Source: Salibacterium aidingense DSM 18341 (GTDB lineage: Bacteria > Bacillota > Bacilli > Bacillales > Marinococcaceae). From it: a stretch of 64,000 nt of DNA. Below the pieces are notes generated by a model. That model saw nothing but the letters and a program-made list of their open reading frames with translations. It ran no database searches and was not told the origin of the DNA. The stretch spans positions 147,145 through 211,144 of the forward strand of contig NZ_AUCI01000008.1 in NCBI RefSeq assembly GCF_000429685.1. Reading direction: 5' to 3'. The translations under genes and the position numbers were made by a program. Positions 45,505 to 54,880 of this stretch are shown here, in pieces. Position 1 is the stretch's first letter. The number at the start of each line of letters is the position of its first letter.

Positions 45505-47796
45505 ATGCAAAAGCAAACATTGCGCCAATTAATGGAGTGGATGCAGAAGGATCCGGAGTGGAGCAGCCGGATCGAATATTGGCATACGATAGAAGCAGAA
45601 CCGGCACGGACGGCGCCTTTTTCAGCCGGGTTGGATGTTAGACTTGTTCAAGCCTTGAAAGAAAAGGGTATAACAGAGCTCTATACCCATCAGCATTCTG
45701 CTCTGCAGAAAAGCGGGTTTGAACAGAAGAATACCGTTTCAGTCACGCCTACGGCTTCCGGTAAAACGCTCTGTTACAACTTGCCTGTCCTGCAGTCTAT
45801 TTTAAATAATAAGGAAAGCAGAGCATTATATCTTTTCCCGACAAAGGCCCTCGCCCAGGACCAGAAAAGCGAGATAAATGATTTAATCGAAGCGGCCGGT
45901 GAAGATATTAAGAGTTATACTTACGATGGAGACACGAACGCAAATATCAGGCAGTTGGTGCGAAAAGCCGGCCATGTCGTAATTACAAACCCAGATATGC
46001 TGCATTCTGCCATACTGCCGCACCATACGAAATGGGTCTCCCTGTTTGAAAATCTTGACTATATTATTATTGATGAAATTCATACCTACCGCGGGGTTTT
46101 CGGAAGTCATGTTGCCAACGTTATCCGGCGTCTGAAACGGATTGCTTCCTATTATGGAAGTTCTCCGGTCTTTATTTCCACCTCAGCCACGATTTCCAAT
46201 CCAAAGGAACTAGCCGAAAATTTAACCGGGGAGCCTTTTGAACTGATAGATAACAACGGTGCCCCGCGCGGGAAAAAACATTTTGTGTTTTATAATCCGC
46301 CTGTCGTCAATGAATCTTTGAATATCCGCAGAGGGGCGACCTCCGAGGTAAATGCTCTGGCTTCCCGCTTCCTGAAAGAAAACATTCAAACAATTGTTTT
46401 CGCCAGAAGCAGGGTAAGAGTAGAAGTTATTTTAAGCCATCTGCAGGAACTGGTAAAAAAGGAATTAGGTCCCAAAACGATTCAGGGTTATCGGGGCGGT
46501 TACCTTCCACAACAAAGACGGGAGATTGAAAAGGGACTCCGGGACGGAGACATTATGGGTGTCGTCAGCACAAATGCGCTGGAATTAGGAGTTGACATCG
46601 GTCAGCTGCAGGTTTGTATTATGACAGGATATCCCGGCTCGGTTGCCAGTGCCTGGCAGCAGGCCGGCCGGGCGGGAAGACGCCAGGATGAATCCCTGAT
46701 CGTTCTGGTGGCAAGTTCTGCTCCCGTGGATCAGTATATGATCCAGCAGCCGGAATTTTTCCTGGACCAAAATCCGGAATCCGCCCGTGTTCATCCGGAT
46801 AATTTGATTATTCTCGTGGATCATGTCAAGTGTGCAGCCTTTGAATTACCTTTTCAACAAGGGGAGACCTTTGATGGGACGGCAATAGAAGAAGTGCTGG
46901 AATATCTTGCCGAAGAGCAGGTGCTGCACCAGCGTGGAAATAAATGGTATTGGATGAATGATGCCTTCCCTGCTCATGGCATCAGTCTGCGCTCTGCGTC
47001 CCAGGAAAATGTTGTGATCATCGATCAAACCGATATATCCAACGTAAAAGTTATTGGGGAAATGGACCGTTTCAGCGCGATGACCCTGCTGCATGAAAAA
47101 GCCATTTATCTGCACCAGGGCGTTCAATACCAGGTGGAAGAACTTGACTGGGAAGAGAAGAAAGCCTATGTGGAAGAAGTGCAGGTAGAGTATTATACAG
47201 ATGCCAATCTTGCTGTGGATCTGAAGGTGCTGGAGGAAGATAAAAAAACAGCCTGCGCCTCCTTTGACACTGCATTTGGTGACGTTATGGTAAACGCCAA
47301 AGCAACCATTTTCAAAAAAATCAAGATGACGACCTTTGAAAATATCGGGTCCGGAACGATCCACCTCCCGGAAGAGGAACTGCATACCAACGCGTGCTGG
47401 ATCAGTTTTCCCGAGTCAGCTGTGCAGAAGTTTGGAAGACAGCCGCTGGAACAGGCTCTGATGGGCACAGCAAACGTCCTCCGTCACGTGGCTCCTATTC
47501 ATGTGATGTGTGATCCAAGTGACCTTCATGTTGTCCCCCAGATGAAAGCCACCCATTCTGAACAGCCAACTATCTTTTTATATGACAGATATCCGGGAGG
47601 CGTAGGGTTGTCGGAAGCCGTTTACAGGACATTTCCAACCATTCTGCATGACTGCCGGAAATTGATTCGTGCCTGTCCCTGTACATCCGGCTGCCCATCC
47701 TGCACCGGCTCTGACCTAAACCTTGGAGAGGAGACCAAGTGGCTTACATTGCGATTAATTCGTATCCTGGAGGAGGAACAGCAGGTTGAAGCTTAA
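45505..47796 (+). CDS. mrfA: MrfA (YprA), DEAD/H helicase of mitomycin repair
   Basis: A 763-residue superfamily 2 helicase. Walker A is TASGKTLCYNLPV, the DExH box is IIIDEIHTYRG, motif III STSATI, and motif VI is in QQAGRAGRR. The C-terminal DUF1998 part has four cysteines (ACPCTSGCPSC), a metal or Fe-S site. In B. subtilis MrfA works with the exonuclease MrfB in RecA-independent repair of mitomycin C adducts. ATG 45505 follows AGAGGTG; a GTG twelve bases earlier is less likely. It is translationally coupled to mrfB. Confidence 0.93.
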   Translation: MQKQTLRQLMEWMQKDPEWSSRIEYWHTIEAEPARTAPFSAGLDVRLVQALKEKGITELYTHQHSALQKSGFEQKNTVSVTPTASGKTLCYNLPVLQSILNNKESRALYLFPTKALAQDQKSEINDLIEAAGEDIKSYTYDGDTNANIRQLVRKAGHVVITNPDMLHSAILPHHTKWVSLFENLDYIIIDEIHTYRGVFGSHVANVIRRLKRIASYYGSSPVFISTSATISNPKELAENLTGEPFELIDNNGAPRGKKHFVFYNPPVVNESLNIRRGATSEVNALASRFLKENIQTIVFARSRVRVEVILSHLQELVKKELGPKTIQGYRGGYLPQQRREIEKGLRDGDIMGVVSTNALELGVDIGQLQVCIMTGYPGSVASAWQQAGRAGRRQDESLIVLVASSAPVDQYMIQQPEFFLDQNPESARVHPDNLIILVDHVKCAAFELPFQQGETFDGTAIEEVLEYLAEEQVLHQRGNKWYWMNDAFPAHGISLRSASQENVVIIDQTDISNVKVIGEMDRFSAMTLLHEKAIYLHQGVQYQVEELDWEEKKAYVEEVQVEYYTDANLAVDLKVLEEDKKTACASFDTAFGDVMVNAKATIFKKIKMTTFENIGSGTIHLPEEELHTNACWISFPESAVQKFGRQPLEQALMGTANVLRHVAPIHVMCDPSDLHVVPQMKATHSEQPTIFLYDRYPGGVGLSEAVYRTFPTILHDCRKLIRACPCTSGCPSCTGSDLNLGEETKWLTLRLIRILEEEQQVEA

Positions 47797-49033
47797 AAAT
47801 AAATTAAACCGGATGAAACATCACATGAACCACACCTCTTCCGACGAGAAGACAAAAGAAAACATAGAGACCTGCGTTCAGCCGGCACAAGATCAGCAGA
47901 CGGTTCCCTATTTAGAGGAATGGCACCAGCTTCATGCCGCCCCTCTGTATTTAGAAAACCAGTATGTAATAAGACGGGAAGTGCAGTACCCCCTCGATCA
48001 CTATCATGGCAGACACGCTTTAGGGGAGCTTTTTCCAATATGGGAGCGATGGGAGAAGGAGTTAACCCGGCATCCGCTTCGTCCTCTTGAACGCCGTCCG
48101 GAAGATCTTCTGTTTTTTGATACGGAAACAACAGGGCTGAACAGCGGTGCGGGAAATATGATTTTCCTGCTCGGGGGAGCGTATTTTTCCAGGAGTGATG
48201 TCCATGTGAGCCAGTATTTTCTGCCGGGACCAGAAGCCGAGGTGGCGTTTTACTATTATTTTTTAAAAGAAATGAAGGATTCGATCTGCCATCTTGCTAC
48301 TTTTAATGGAAAAGCCTTTGACTGGCCCCAGTTGAAAACTAGGCATACGTTTGTAAGAAACGAAGTACCAAAGCTTCCTGAGTTTGGCCATTTTGATTTG
48401 CTGCATGCGTCCCGGCGCCTTTTTAAACACGATCTTCCGTCGTGCCGGCTTTCTGTCGTGGAAGCTGAAATTCTAGGCTTCCAAAGGGAAAACGACACCC
48501 CGGGATATCTGGCACCTATGCTTTATTTCGATTATCTACAGGAGCAGCATCCCGGATTTATTGAGGGGATACTCACCCATAATGAATGGGATGTTCTTTC
48601 TTTGATCACGTTGTATATTGAGCTTTCCGATAGAGTGATGCAGCGGGGGACCTCCCGTCAGGAAACGATGGAAATCGGACGCTGGTTTGAACAAATCAAA
48701 GAGTGGCCGCAGGCGGAATGGTGTTATACAAAAGCTGCGGAGTCCAAGAAAGAAACAGAGGAATCTCCTTCCTACGCGCTGGGACGGGTATTAAAAAAAC
48801 AAAAACGTATCGAGGAAGCTGTGAGTTACTTTGAGAGGGCATGCCGGGAGGAAAACCAGCATACGGCAGATGCCGCGGTGGAACTAGCTAAATACATGGA
48901 ACATACAAAGAAAGACATTGAAAAAGCGCTGTATTATACTGAAATCGCCGCAGACGCCCGGCAGTATTCAGAGGAAATTAATAAACGCCGGCAGCGTTTA
49001 CGAAATAAAATCGCAAAGGGAAATGCCGGCTGA
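47786..49033 (+). CDS. mrfB: MrfB (YprB), 3'-5' exonuclease with TPR-like tail
   Basis: A 415-residue protein. An RNase H-like exonuclease domain spans about residues 95-280 with the D-x-E motif FFDTETTGL, NGKAFDWPQLKTRH, ELGH-like FGHFDLLHASRRLF and the final aspartate in HNEWDVLSL. A C-terminal TPR-like helical region follows (about 290-410). It starts with TTG inside the last codons of mrfA, 10 bases overlap, behind GGAGGAGG. It is the nuclease partner of MrfA in crosslink repair in B. subtilis. Confidence 0.92.
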   Translation: MKLKNKLNRMKHHMNHTSSDEKTKENIETCVQPAQDQQTVPYLEEWHQLHAAPLYLENQYVIRREVQYPLDHYHGRHALGELFPIWERWEKELTRHPLRPLERRPEDLLFFDTETTGLNSGAGNMIFLLGGAYFSRSDVHVSQYFLPGPEAEVAFYYYFLKEMKDSICHLATFNGKAFDWPQLKTRHTFVRNEVPKLPEFGHFDLLHASRRLFKHDLPSCRLSVVEAEILGFQRENDTPGYLAPMLYFDYLQEQHPGFIEGILTHNEWDVLSLITLYIELSDRVMQRGTSRQETMEIGRWFEQIKEWPQAEWCYTKAAESKKETEESPSYALGRVLKKQKRIEEAVSYFERACREENQHTADAAVELAKYMEHTKKDIEKALYYTEIAADARQYSEEINKRRQRLRNKIAKGNAG

Positions 49034-49206
49034 AATTATTTCCCGGGCAAGCGCATAAAGGTACATGATCAGCGCATTATCTTTTTCTTTTGACAATACC
49101 CTCCAGGCGGGTAAGGTGTTCTTTTTTGCCTTCTTGTCGAAAAAAGAAGGGGTATGGTTTGATAAAGGAAATATTCCTGAGGAAATAGGACAGGAGAGGA
49201 TTTGGA

Positions 49207-49770
49207 GTGAAAGTACTGGCTGTGACGGGATATAAGCCGCAGGAGATGGGGATTTTCAAGCAGGATGCGGAGGAAATAACGTATATCAAGAAAACTTTGG
49301 AAGCCAAACTTCAGGGTTTTTTAGCAGAGGATCTGGAGTGGGTGGTCGTTTCCGGCCACCCCGGAGTGGAACAATGGGCGGCGGAAGTAGTTCTTGATAT
49401 GAAAGCCGAATGGCCCCGGCTCCGGCTGGCTGTCCTTCCGCCTTTTCTGCACCAGGATAAAATCTGGCCGGAGCATGCCCAGGAACGATATCAGCGTATC
49501 CTGCAAATGGCGGACTACAGTGAAGCTATTTCCAATAAAGAATATGAAAATCCGGGGCAGCTTCGAGCCAAAAATGACTTTATCGTTATGAAAACAGAGG
49601 CCCTGCTTCTTTTGTATACAGAAGAACAGGAAGGAACTCCAAAGTATTACCTTCAGGCCGCAAATCGAAAAGCCGAAAGCCACGAGTACCCGATATATCG
49701 CATCACCCCCGACGATCTTCAGGAGACGGTAGAAGAAATTGGGATAAGAAAGCACAATGACTTTGAATAG
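49207..49770 (+). CDS. ypsA: YpsA, DUF1273/SLOG-fold protein
   Basis: A 187-residue protein of the SLOG superfamily (DUF1273, YpsA). The start VLAVTGYKPQEMG, the VVSGHPGVEQWAAEVV nucleotide-sugar binding-type loop and the FLHQDKIWPEHAQERY segment are conserved. YpsA influences cell division, linked with FtsZ assembly, in B. subtilis and S. aureus. The GTG start follows GGAGAGG. It precedes gpsB as in Bacillus. Confidence 0.92.
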   Translation: MKVLAVTGYKPQEMGIFKQDAEEITYIKKTLEAKLQGFLAEDLEWVVVSGHPGVEQWAAEVVLDMKAEWPRLRLAVLPPFLHQDKIWPEHAQERYQRILQMADYSEAISNKEYENPGQLRAKNDFIVMKTEALLLLYTEEQEGTPKYYLQAANRKAESHEYPIYRITPDDLQETVEEIGIRKHNDFE

Positions 49771-49868
49771 TAAAATGATTGAAAATTGACTTTTCAAAGA
49801 AGTTCTGAAAAAATAAAGGACAAACAACTTATATCAAAATGCTATGATATTCGGGGTGAACCTTAACG

Positions 49869-50189
49869 ATGCAAAATATTCGATTAACAGGAAAAGATAT
49901 TTTAGATAAAGATTTTAAAAGCAGTATGAAAGGCTATAATAAAGATGAAGTGGACCAATTTCTTGATATCATCATTCAGGATTATGAAGCTTATGAAGAA
50001 CGAGTGAAAGAACTGGAACAGCAGCTCGAGCAGAACCAGAATACACGCCAGCGCGAGACCCGGTATAATGGCCAGCCTCAGGATGCCTCCATGGAGCAGA
50101 CCATCCAGGCCGGCGGAACAAATTACGATATTTTAAAACGTTTATCGAATCTCGAAAAAGAAGTGTTTGGAAAAAAACTATATGAATAG
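49869..50189 (+). CDS. gpsB: GpsB, division-growth coordinator
   Basis: A 106-residue DivIVA-like protein. The N-terminal domain has TGKDILDKDFKSSMKGYNKDEVDQFLDII, which docks penicillin-binding proteins; a coiled coil follows, then a Gln-rich linker and a C-terminal helix ILKRLSNLEKEVFG that trimerises. It shuttles PBP1 between sidewall and septum. Position between ypsA and rnpB is conserved. Confidence 0.96.
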   Translation: MQNIRLTGKDILDKDFKSSMKGYNKDEVDQFLDIIIQDYEAYEERVKELEQQLEQNQNTRQRETRYNGQPQDASMEQTIQAGGTNYDILKRLSNLEKEVFGKKLYE

Positions 50190-50213
50190 GAACTGGGAGC
50201 TGGGGGAGTCTCC

Positions 50214-50624
50214 ATGTTAAAAATCTTTATAGATGGAGCCAGCGCCGGCAATCCCGGCCCGGCCGGAGCGGGTATTTTTGTCAATCGACCGGATGGTGAA
50301 AATGAGCATTATGCCATACCGCTTGGAACCATGAGCAATCATGAGGCTGAATTTGCTGCGCTGCGGGAAGCACTGCAAATGTGTGTGGATAAGGGGTGGA
50401 CGATGGCATCCATTCATACGGATTCTAAATTGGTCGACGATGCAGTCGAAAAACAGTTTACCAAACACCGCCTGTACACTTCCTATCTGTCTGATATTCT
50501 GCAGCTTTTTTCTGCCTGCGAATTATGTTTTGTCAAATGGATTCCATCCACGCAAAACCGGGCCGCTGATCAACTCTCCAAAAAAGCGGTGAAAAAGAAT
50601 AAAAGTTCGCCTGAATTTAGATAA
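50214..50624 (+). CDS. RNase HI-like protein (reverse transcriptase-like, YpeP type)
   Basis: A 136-residue single RNase H domain. Acidic residues of an RNase HI active site are at IFIDGASAGNPGPAG (D), HEAEFAALREAL (E) and IHTDSKLVDD (D); the C-terminal part RAADQLSKKAV supplies the last acidic position. No hybrid-binding domain. It may degrade RNA-DNA hybrids; Bacillus YpeP and relatives are poorly active, so true RNase H activity is not certain. Between gpsB and rnpB. Confidence 0.82.
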   Translation: MLKIFIDGASAGNPGPAGAGIFVNRPDGENEHYAIPLGTMSNHEAEFAALREALQMCVDKGWTMASIHTDSKLVDDAVEKQFTKHRLYTSYLSDILQLFSACELCFVKWIPSTQNRAADQLSKKAVKKNKSSPEFR

Positions 50625-50679
50625 TACGGCTTGTCAAACCACGTGGAACAGGATATAATAGCATGTGGCTGAAAAAGAT

Positions 50680-51094
50680 GCTGATAACATTCCGGCAGTC
50701 GCTGCGCCGCTTCAGGCGCAGAGGAAAGTCCATGCTCGCACAGCCTGAGACGGCTGTAGTGTTCGTGCCTGGCGAAACCATAAGTCAGGGCGGTCCGGCT
50801 TCTGCTGGACCGACGGCGGGAAAAAGACCTGTGTCTTGTTCAGATATGGTCTGATTACCCTGAAAGTGCCACAGTGACGTAGTCTGTTTGGAAACAAGCA
50901 GAGTGGAACGCGGTAAACCCCTCGAGCGAGAAACCCAAATATTGGTAGGGGCACCTTTCGGAAGGAAATCAACGGAAAGAAAGGGCAGAGATCTCCTCTG
51001 CAGATAGATGACTGCCACCGGAGTGCGAGGTGAATAACCGTCAGCAGCACAAAGGGACAGAACATGGCTTATAGGAATGTTACGGCATCGGTCA
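50680..51094 (+). ncRNA. rnpB: RNase P RNA (Bacillus B-type)
   Basis: The catalytic RNA of RNase P, which trims tRNA 5' ends. Diagnostic conserved regions are GAGGAAAGTCCATGCTCGCA near the 5' part, AAAGTGCCACAGTGACG, GTGGAACGCGGTAAACCCCT, CGAGCGAGAAACCCAAAT and ACAGAACATGGCTTA near the 3' end, all in the order of B. subtilis rnpB. Ends are approximate. Open frames inside this stretch are not genes. It lies between gpsB and rlmL as in Bacillus. Confidence 0.96.
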
Positions 51095-51119
51095 ACCCCT
51101 GAATAAGGGGTTTTTTCTT
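51094..51119 (+). terminator. terminator of rnpB
   Basis: AACCCCT/AGGGGTT stem followed by TTTTCTTT. Confidence 0.85.
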
Positions 51120-51184
51120 TATCCAATACTATCATCAAGTGAAACATAATCAAAGAAGCCGCACCCTTAAAGGAGCAGGAAACG

Positions 51185-52324
51185 ATGAGCGATCATGTAA
51201 CATTAATTGCAACGGCTACGATGGGACTGGAGGCGCTGGTTGCCCGTGAAGTAAAAGAGCTCGGGTATGAAAACGTGACAGTGGAAAATGGGAGGGTCGA
51301 ATTTGAAGCTCCGGTGGAAGCAGTCGCCCGGACAAATATGTGGCTGCGTACGGCGGACCGGGTTAAAATAAAAGTGGCGGAATTCAAGGCCTATTCCTTT
51401 GAGGAATTGTTTGAAAGGACCAAAGCGACAGCCTGGGAGGATTACCTTCCGGAGGATGCGGAATTTCCTGTCATCGGTCGTTCTGTCAAATCGACCCTTT
51501 ACAGCGTCCCGGACTGCCAGTCCATTGTCAAAAAAGCAGTAGTGGAACGCTTAAAGCAGACCTACCATAAAGAGTGGTTTGCCGAAAGCGGCGGAGTGTA
51601 CAAAATCGAAATTGCGCTGCATAAGGATACGGCGGTCTTAACGATCGATACATCCGGAGCCGGTCTTCATAAACGCGGATATAGAGCCGTGCAAAATACT
51701 GCACCTTTAAAAGAAACGCTGGCAGCGTCTCTGGTTATGCTGACGAATTGGCAGCCGGACCGGCCATTTGCGGATCCGTTTTGCGGTTCTGGTACGATTC
51801 CTATTGAAGCTGCGCTGATCGGCCAGAAGATTGCCCCCGGGTTCAATCGTGATTTTGCAGCGGAATCGTGGGAATGGCTGGATCCGGGGATATGGGAGAG
51901 AGCCCGGCAAGAAGCAGAAGATAAAGCAGAGTATGACCAGCCGTTGGAGATACAGGGGTCGGATATTGACCACCGGATTGTGGAACTGGCACGTGAAAAT
52001 GCGATGGAAGCCGGACTATACGGTGTCGTCTCCTTTAAACAAATGCAGGCTTCGGACTTTACGGCCAAAAAACCCTATGGGTGTCTTGTTTCCAACCCGC
52101 CGTACGGGGAACGACTCGGAGAAAAAGAATCCATTGATACCCTGTATCAGGAGATTGGCCAAGCATTTCGTTCTCTTGAAACCTGGTCTATCTATATATT
52201 AACGTCTAATGAAAAATTTGAATCCCTTTATGGCAAAAAAGCAACCAAAAAACGTAAGCTTTATAACGGAAAAATAAAGACGGACTATTACCAGTACTGG
52301 GGGCAGCGTCCGCCAAAAAATTAG
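51185..52324 (+). CDS. THUMP-domain rRNA methyltransferase (YpsC/RlmL type)
   Basis: A 379-residue SAM-dependent N2-guanosine methyltransferase. The N-terminal THUMP domain (about residues 40-160) binds RNA; the catalytic Rossmann domain has DPFCGSGTIPIEAA (motif I region), GSDIDHRIV and the N-P-P-Y motif VSNPPYGERLG. B. subtilis YpsC is the homologue of the N-terminal half of E. coli RlmL, which modifies 23S rRNA. The RlmK half is absent, as usual in Bacillus. AAAGGAG precedes the ATG. Confidence 0.92.
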   Translation: MSDHVTLIATATMGLEALVAREVKELGYENVTVENGRVEFEAPVEAVARTNMWLRTADRVKIKVAEFKAYSFEELFERTKATAWEDYLPEDAEFPVIGRSVKSTLYSVPDCQSIVKKAVVERLKQTYHKEWFAESGGVYKIEIALHKDTAVLTIDTSGAGLHKRGYRAVQNTAPLKETLAASLVMLTNWQPDRPFADPFCGSGTIPIEAALIGQKIAPGFNRDFAAESWEWLDPGIWERARQEAEDKAEYDQPLEIQGSDIDHRIVELARENAMEAGLYGVVSFKQMQASDFTAKKPYGCLVSNPPYGERLGEKESIDTLYQEIGQAFRSLETWSIYILTSNEKFESLYGKKATKKRKLYNGKIKTDYYQYWGQRPPKN

Positions 52325-52385
52325 CATATTTCCGCCCTGATCTGGATATTCTTTTAAAGTAGAATGATTCAGGGAGGGAGACAGG

Positions 52386-52574
52386 TTGGAACGTATTCAG
52401 GAAGAACAGAAAATCCAATCTTTACGAAAAATTGAAAAAGCGATCGGCAATGCTGAAAAAGCACTCCAATCGCCAAACGGACAACCCTTATCTTCTAAGC
52501 CGGAAGATGCTATAATCCAGGCTAAACGCCAATTGAATATGGCCTGGAATTATCGTTTGACCCAACGGCTTTAA
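52386..52574 (+). CDS. small hypothetical protein, 62 residues
   Basis: A TTG-started frame of 62 residues behind GGGAGGGAGACAGG, a strong ribosome site. Two amphipathic helices are suggested by QEEQKIQSLRKIEKAIGNAEKAL and AIIQAKRQLNMAWNYRL. No known family. It is convergent with the yneR-like gene, with stops only three bases apart. Confidence 0.6.
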   Translation: MERIQEEQKIQSLRKIEKAIGNAEKALQSPNGQPLSSKPEDAIIQAKRQLNMAWNYRLTQRL

Positions 52575-52576
52575 AA

Positions 52577-52879
52577 CTACCTCGGATTCGTGACATCATA
52601 AATGTTCGGGTTTTCGAAATGAAGCAGGTCAATTTTTGAATCATAGGAAATAATCATTCCATCTAAATACCATTGATCCTGCGGATTTACAAAAAAATAT
52701 ATGCCTTGTTCCTGAAGCACGTATGCATCTGCTTCAGGTTTTTCTTTTCCGACACCAATGGAATAACCGCCGGAACCCACCCCGCCGATACGCACATACA
52801 AACGAAGATAATCGCCGTCCTCCAATTCCATCTCCTCTTTATAAAGAAGGGCCGCTTCAGGTTTAATGGTTACCTTCAT
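52577..52879 (-). CDS. yneR: YneR-like HesB-family protein (Ser at the Sec position)
   Basis: A 100-residue HesB/IscA-fold protein. In YVRIGGVGSGGYSIGVGKEK, the serine between two glycines occupies the place of Sec in HesB-like 2 (GMGUGGPNVGL). No cysteine remains in the protein, so a cluster-binding role is unlikely. The RBS AAGAAAGGGGGCGG precedes the ATG. Position upstream of the yneT-parE-parC group agrees with Bacillus gene order. Function unknown. Confidence 0.85.
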   Translation of the reverse strand: MKVTIKPEAALLYKEEMELEDGDYLRLYVRIGGVGSGGYSIGVGKEKPEADAYVLQEQGIYFFVNPQDQWYLDGMIISYDSKIDLLHFENPNIYDVTNPR

Positions 52880-53015
52880 AGGTCCGCCCCCTTTCTTCTA
52901 TCACCAGTTATAACACGATTGCGGTGGTCTTTCAAAAATGAAAACCTGTAAAAGAATATGTTACGCTTACTCTGTAATCAAGAAACGAAAAAATAATAAA
53001 AGGAGAGTCGACCCA

Positions 53016-54530
53016 GTGACGGACTCCATTAAAACGACGGAAAAAGCTTTTTATGAACATATGCAGAAAATGTCTTCGTATGAGCAGGCGCTCGGTCTGC
53101 TGCAATGGGACGCCCGCACGAAGATTCCAAAAAAAGGAGCAGACTCCCGGGCTGAAGTAATTGGCATGTTGTCTACCGAACTATTTAAATTAAAAACCTC
53201 CGATACGAGCGGCCGCCTCGTTCACCGTATTCTGGAGGCTGATTCCAATGAGCTTTCTACAGGTACCAAAAGGGCCGCCGAAGAACTGAAGAAGGAATAT
53301 GATCGTTCTGTTCAGATTCCCGAGCCTGAATTTCAGGAGTATAGTATTTTAACGTCAAAAGCAGAATCTGTGTGGGAAACGGCGAAAGACAATAATGATT
53401 TTGAGAGCTTTCGGCCGTACCTGGAAAAGATCGTTGATTTCAGCCGGAAATTTACGGAGTACTGGGGATATGAGGGCCATCCCTATAACGCGCTGCTGAA
53501 AGATTATGAACCTGATATGACGGTGGGGACATTGGATGCTGTTTTTCAACGGCTGCGTGAACGGTTGGTTCCCCTCGTGGAAGACATAAATGCTTCGCCC
53601 AACAGACCAGAAACGGACTTTTTATTCCGGACGTTTCCAAAGGAAAATCAGCAGGCGGTCAGTGAAACGATTCTGGAGCAGATGACTTACGATTTTGAGG
53701 CCGGACGTCTGGACGAAACCGTTCATCCTTTTGCCCTCGGGTTAAATCCAAATGATGTCCGCGTAACCACTAAGTATGACAAAATGGACTTTCGAACGGC
53801 TGTTTTTGGTACCATTCATGAAGGCGGACACGCCCTGTATGAACAAAATCTGCCGGCAGAATGGAGAGAGACGGTGCTCTGTGACGCTGCCTCCATGGGG
53901 ATTCATGAATCCCAGTCGTTATTTTGGGAAAACTTCGTGGGACGAAGCAAAGCATTCTGGGAGAAAAATTACGATTTATTAAAAGCTTACTCGAACGGTC
54001 AGTTTGAAAAGGTGCCGCTGGATGATTTTTATCGTGCCGTTAATGAGGCGAAACCATCGTTTATTCGAATAGAGGCGGATGAACTCACGTATTCGCTTCA
54101 TATTATTGCACGCTATGAAATAGAAAAGAAACTAATCAACGGGGATTTGCAGGTAAAAGACCTGCCGGAAGTGTGGAATGAAAAAATGGAACAATACCTT
54201 GGCATCACCCCTCCTACAGACAGGGAAGGTGTGCTTCAGGATGTACATTGGTCCTTTGGGGCTTTTGGGTATTTTCCTTCTTATGCGTTAGGATATATTT
54301 ATGCCGCCCAGCTTCATCACGCGGTGCGCAAGGAGTTTCCGGATCTGGATTCCTACATCCGCAGTGGAAATCTGTCGCCTGTCAAGCAATGGCTGACCAC
54401 ACATGTCCATCAGTACGGTAAGACGAAAACGCCGGCCGACATCATGAAAGATACTACTGGGGAAGGGATTAATCCCGATTATTTAATAACCTACCTCGAA
54501 GATAAATACAAACCGCTGTACCGTTTATAA
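53016..54530 (+). CDS. ypwA: M32 carboxypeptidase (Taq/YpwA)
   Basis: A 504-residue zinc carboxypeptidase with a broad C-terminal specificity excluding proline. The HExxH-type motif HEGGHALYEQ and the MGIHESQS region with its third ligand are clear, as are LLQWDARTKIP and IRIEADELTYSLHI. The GTG start behind AAGGAGAG is chosen; the longer ORF frame lacks a ribosome site. B. subtilis YpwA has 501 residues. Confidence 0.95.
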   Translation: MTDSIKTTEKAFYEHMQKMSSYEQALGLLQWDARTKIPKKGADSRAEVIGMLSTELFKLKTSDTSGRLVHRILEADSNELSTGTKRAAEELKKEYDRSVQIPEPEFQEYSILTSKAESVWETAKDNNDFESFRPYLEKIVDFSRKFTEYWGYEGHPYNALLKDYEPDMTVGTLDAVFQRLRERLVPLVEDINASPNRPETDFLFRTFPKENQQAVSETILEQMTYDFEAGRLDETVHPFALGLNPNDVRVTTKYDKMDFRTAVFGTIHEGGHALYEQNLPAEWRETVLCDAASMGIHESQSLFWENFVGRSKAFWEKNYDLLKAYSNGQFEKVPLDDFYRAVNEAKPSFIRIEADELTYSLHIIARYEIEKKLINGDLQVKDLPEVWNEKMEQYLGITPPTDREGVLQDVHWSFGAFGYFPSYALGYIYAAQLHHAVRKEFPDLDSYIRSGNLSPVKQWLTTHVHQYGKTKTPADIMKDTTGEGINPDYLITYLEDKYKPLYRL

Positions 54531-54602
54531 ATTTCTAAAAGGAACCCCATGTCCTCCTCAAGAGTATCAGACAGCAACAGCTGCCATCGTTGCTCCTTAA
54601 TA

Positions 54603-54632
54603 AGGTCCCAAATCTATTGGGATCTTTTTAAA
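54603..54632 (+). terminator. terminator after the M32 carboxypeptidase
   Basis: GGTCCCAA/TTGGGATC hairpin followed by TTTTTAAAA. Confidence 0.8.
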
Positions 54633-54880
54633 AAATTTGAATAACAGAGCCTGGGAAAGTCCCTGCTCATTGTTTCTTCGCTATTCTGACACGGTTCCGC
54701 CTGGCTTGCGCGTCCTCTGTAAAGCTGCTTATTCAGATACTGCAACCAAAGGAAGGCTCCGTTCCACGAACCCTTCGACAAAAACCAGGATTTCTCTAAT
54801 AATTTTTGTTTAAAAACGAACAAAATGTGATATTAAAAATAATTATAGATATCTTTAAGGGAAGAAGAGAGGACTTGAAA
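54633..54880. other. intergenic stretch with repeat-like sequence
   Basis: GCCTGGGAAAGTCCC (54650-54664) and TTCGCTATTCTGACACG (54676-54692) resemble parts of the intergenic repeats near 18958 and 4873. The rest is AT-rich and must include the promoter of the following ABC operon; no gene is supported. Confidence 0.35.

Noticed and set aside
50663..51153. Several open frames of 60-120 codons
   Set aside because: They lie inside the RNase P RNA, whose conserved elements explain the sequence.
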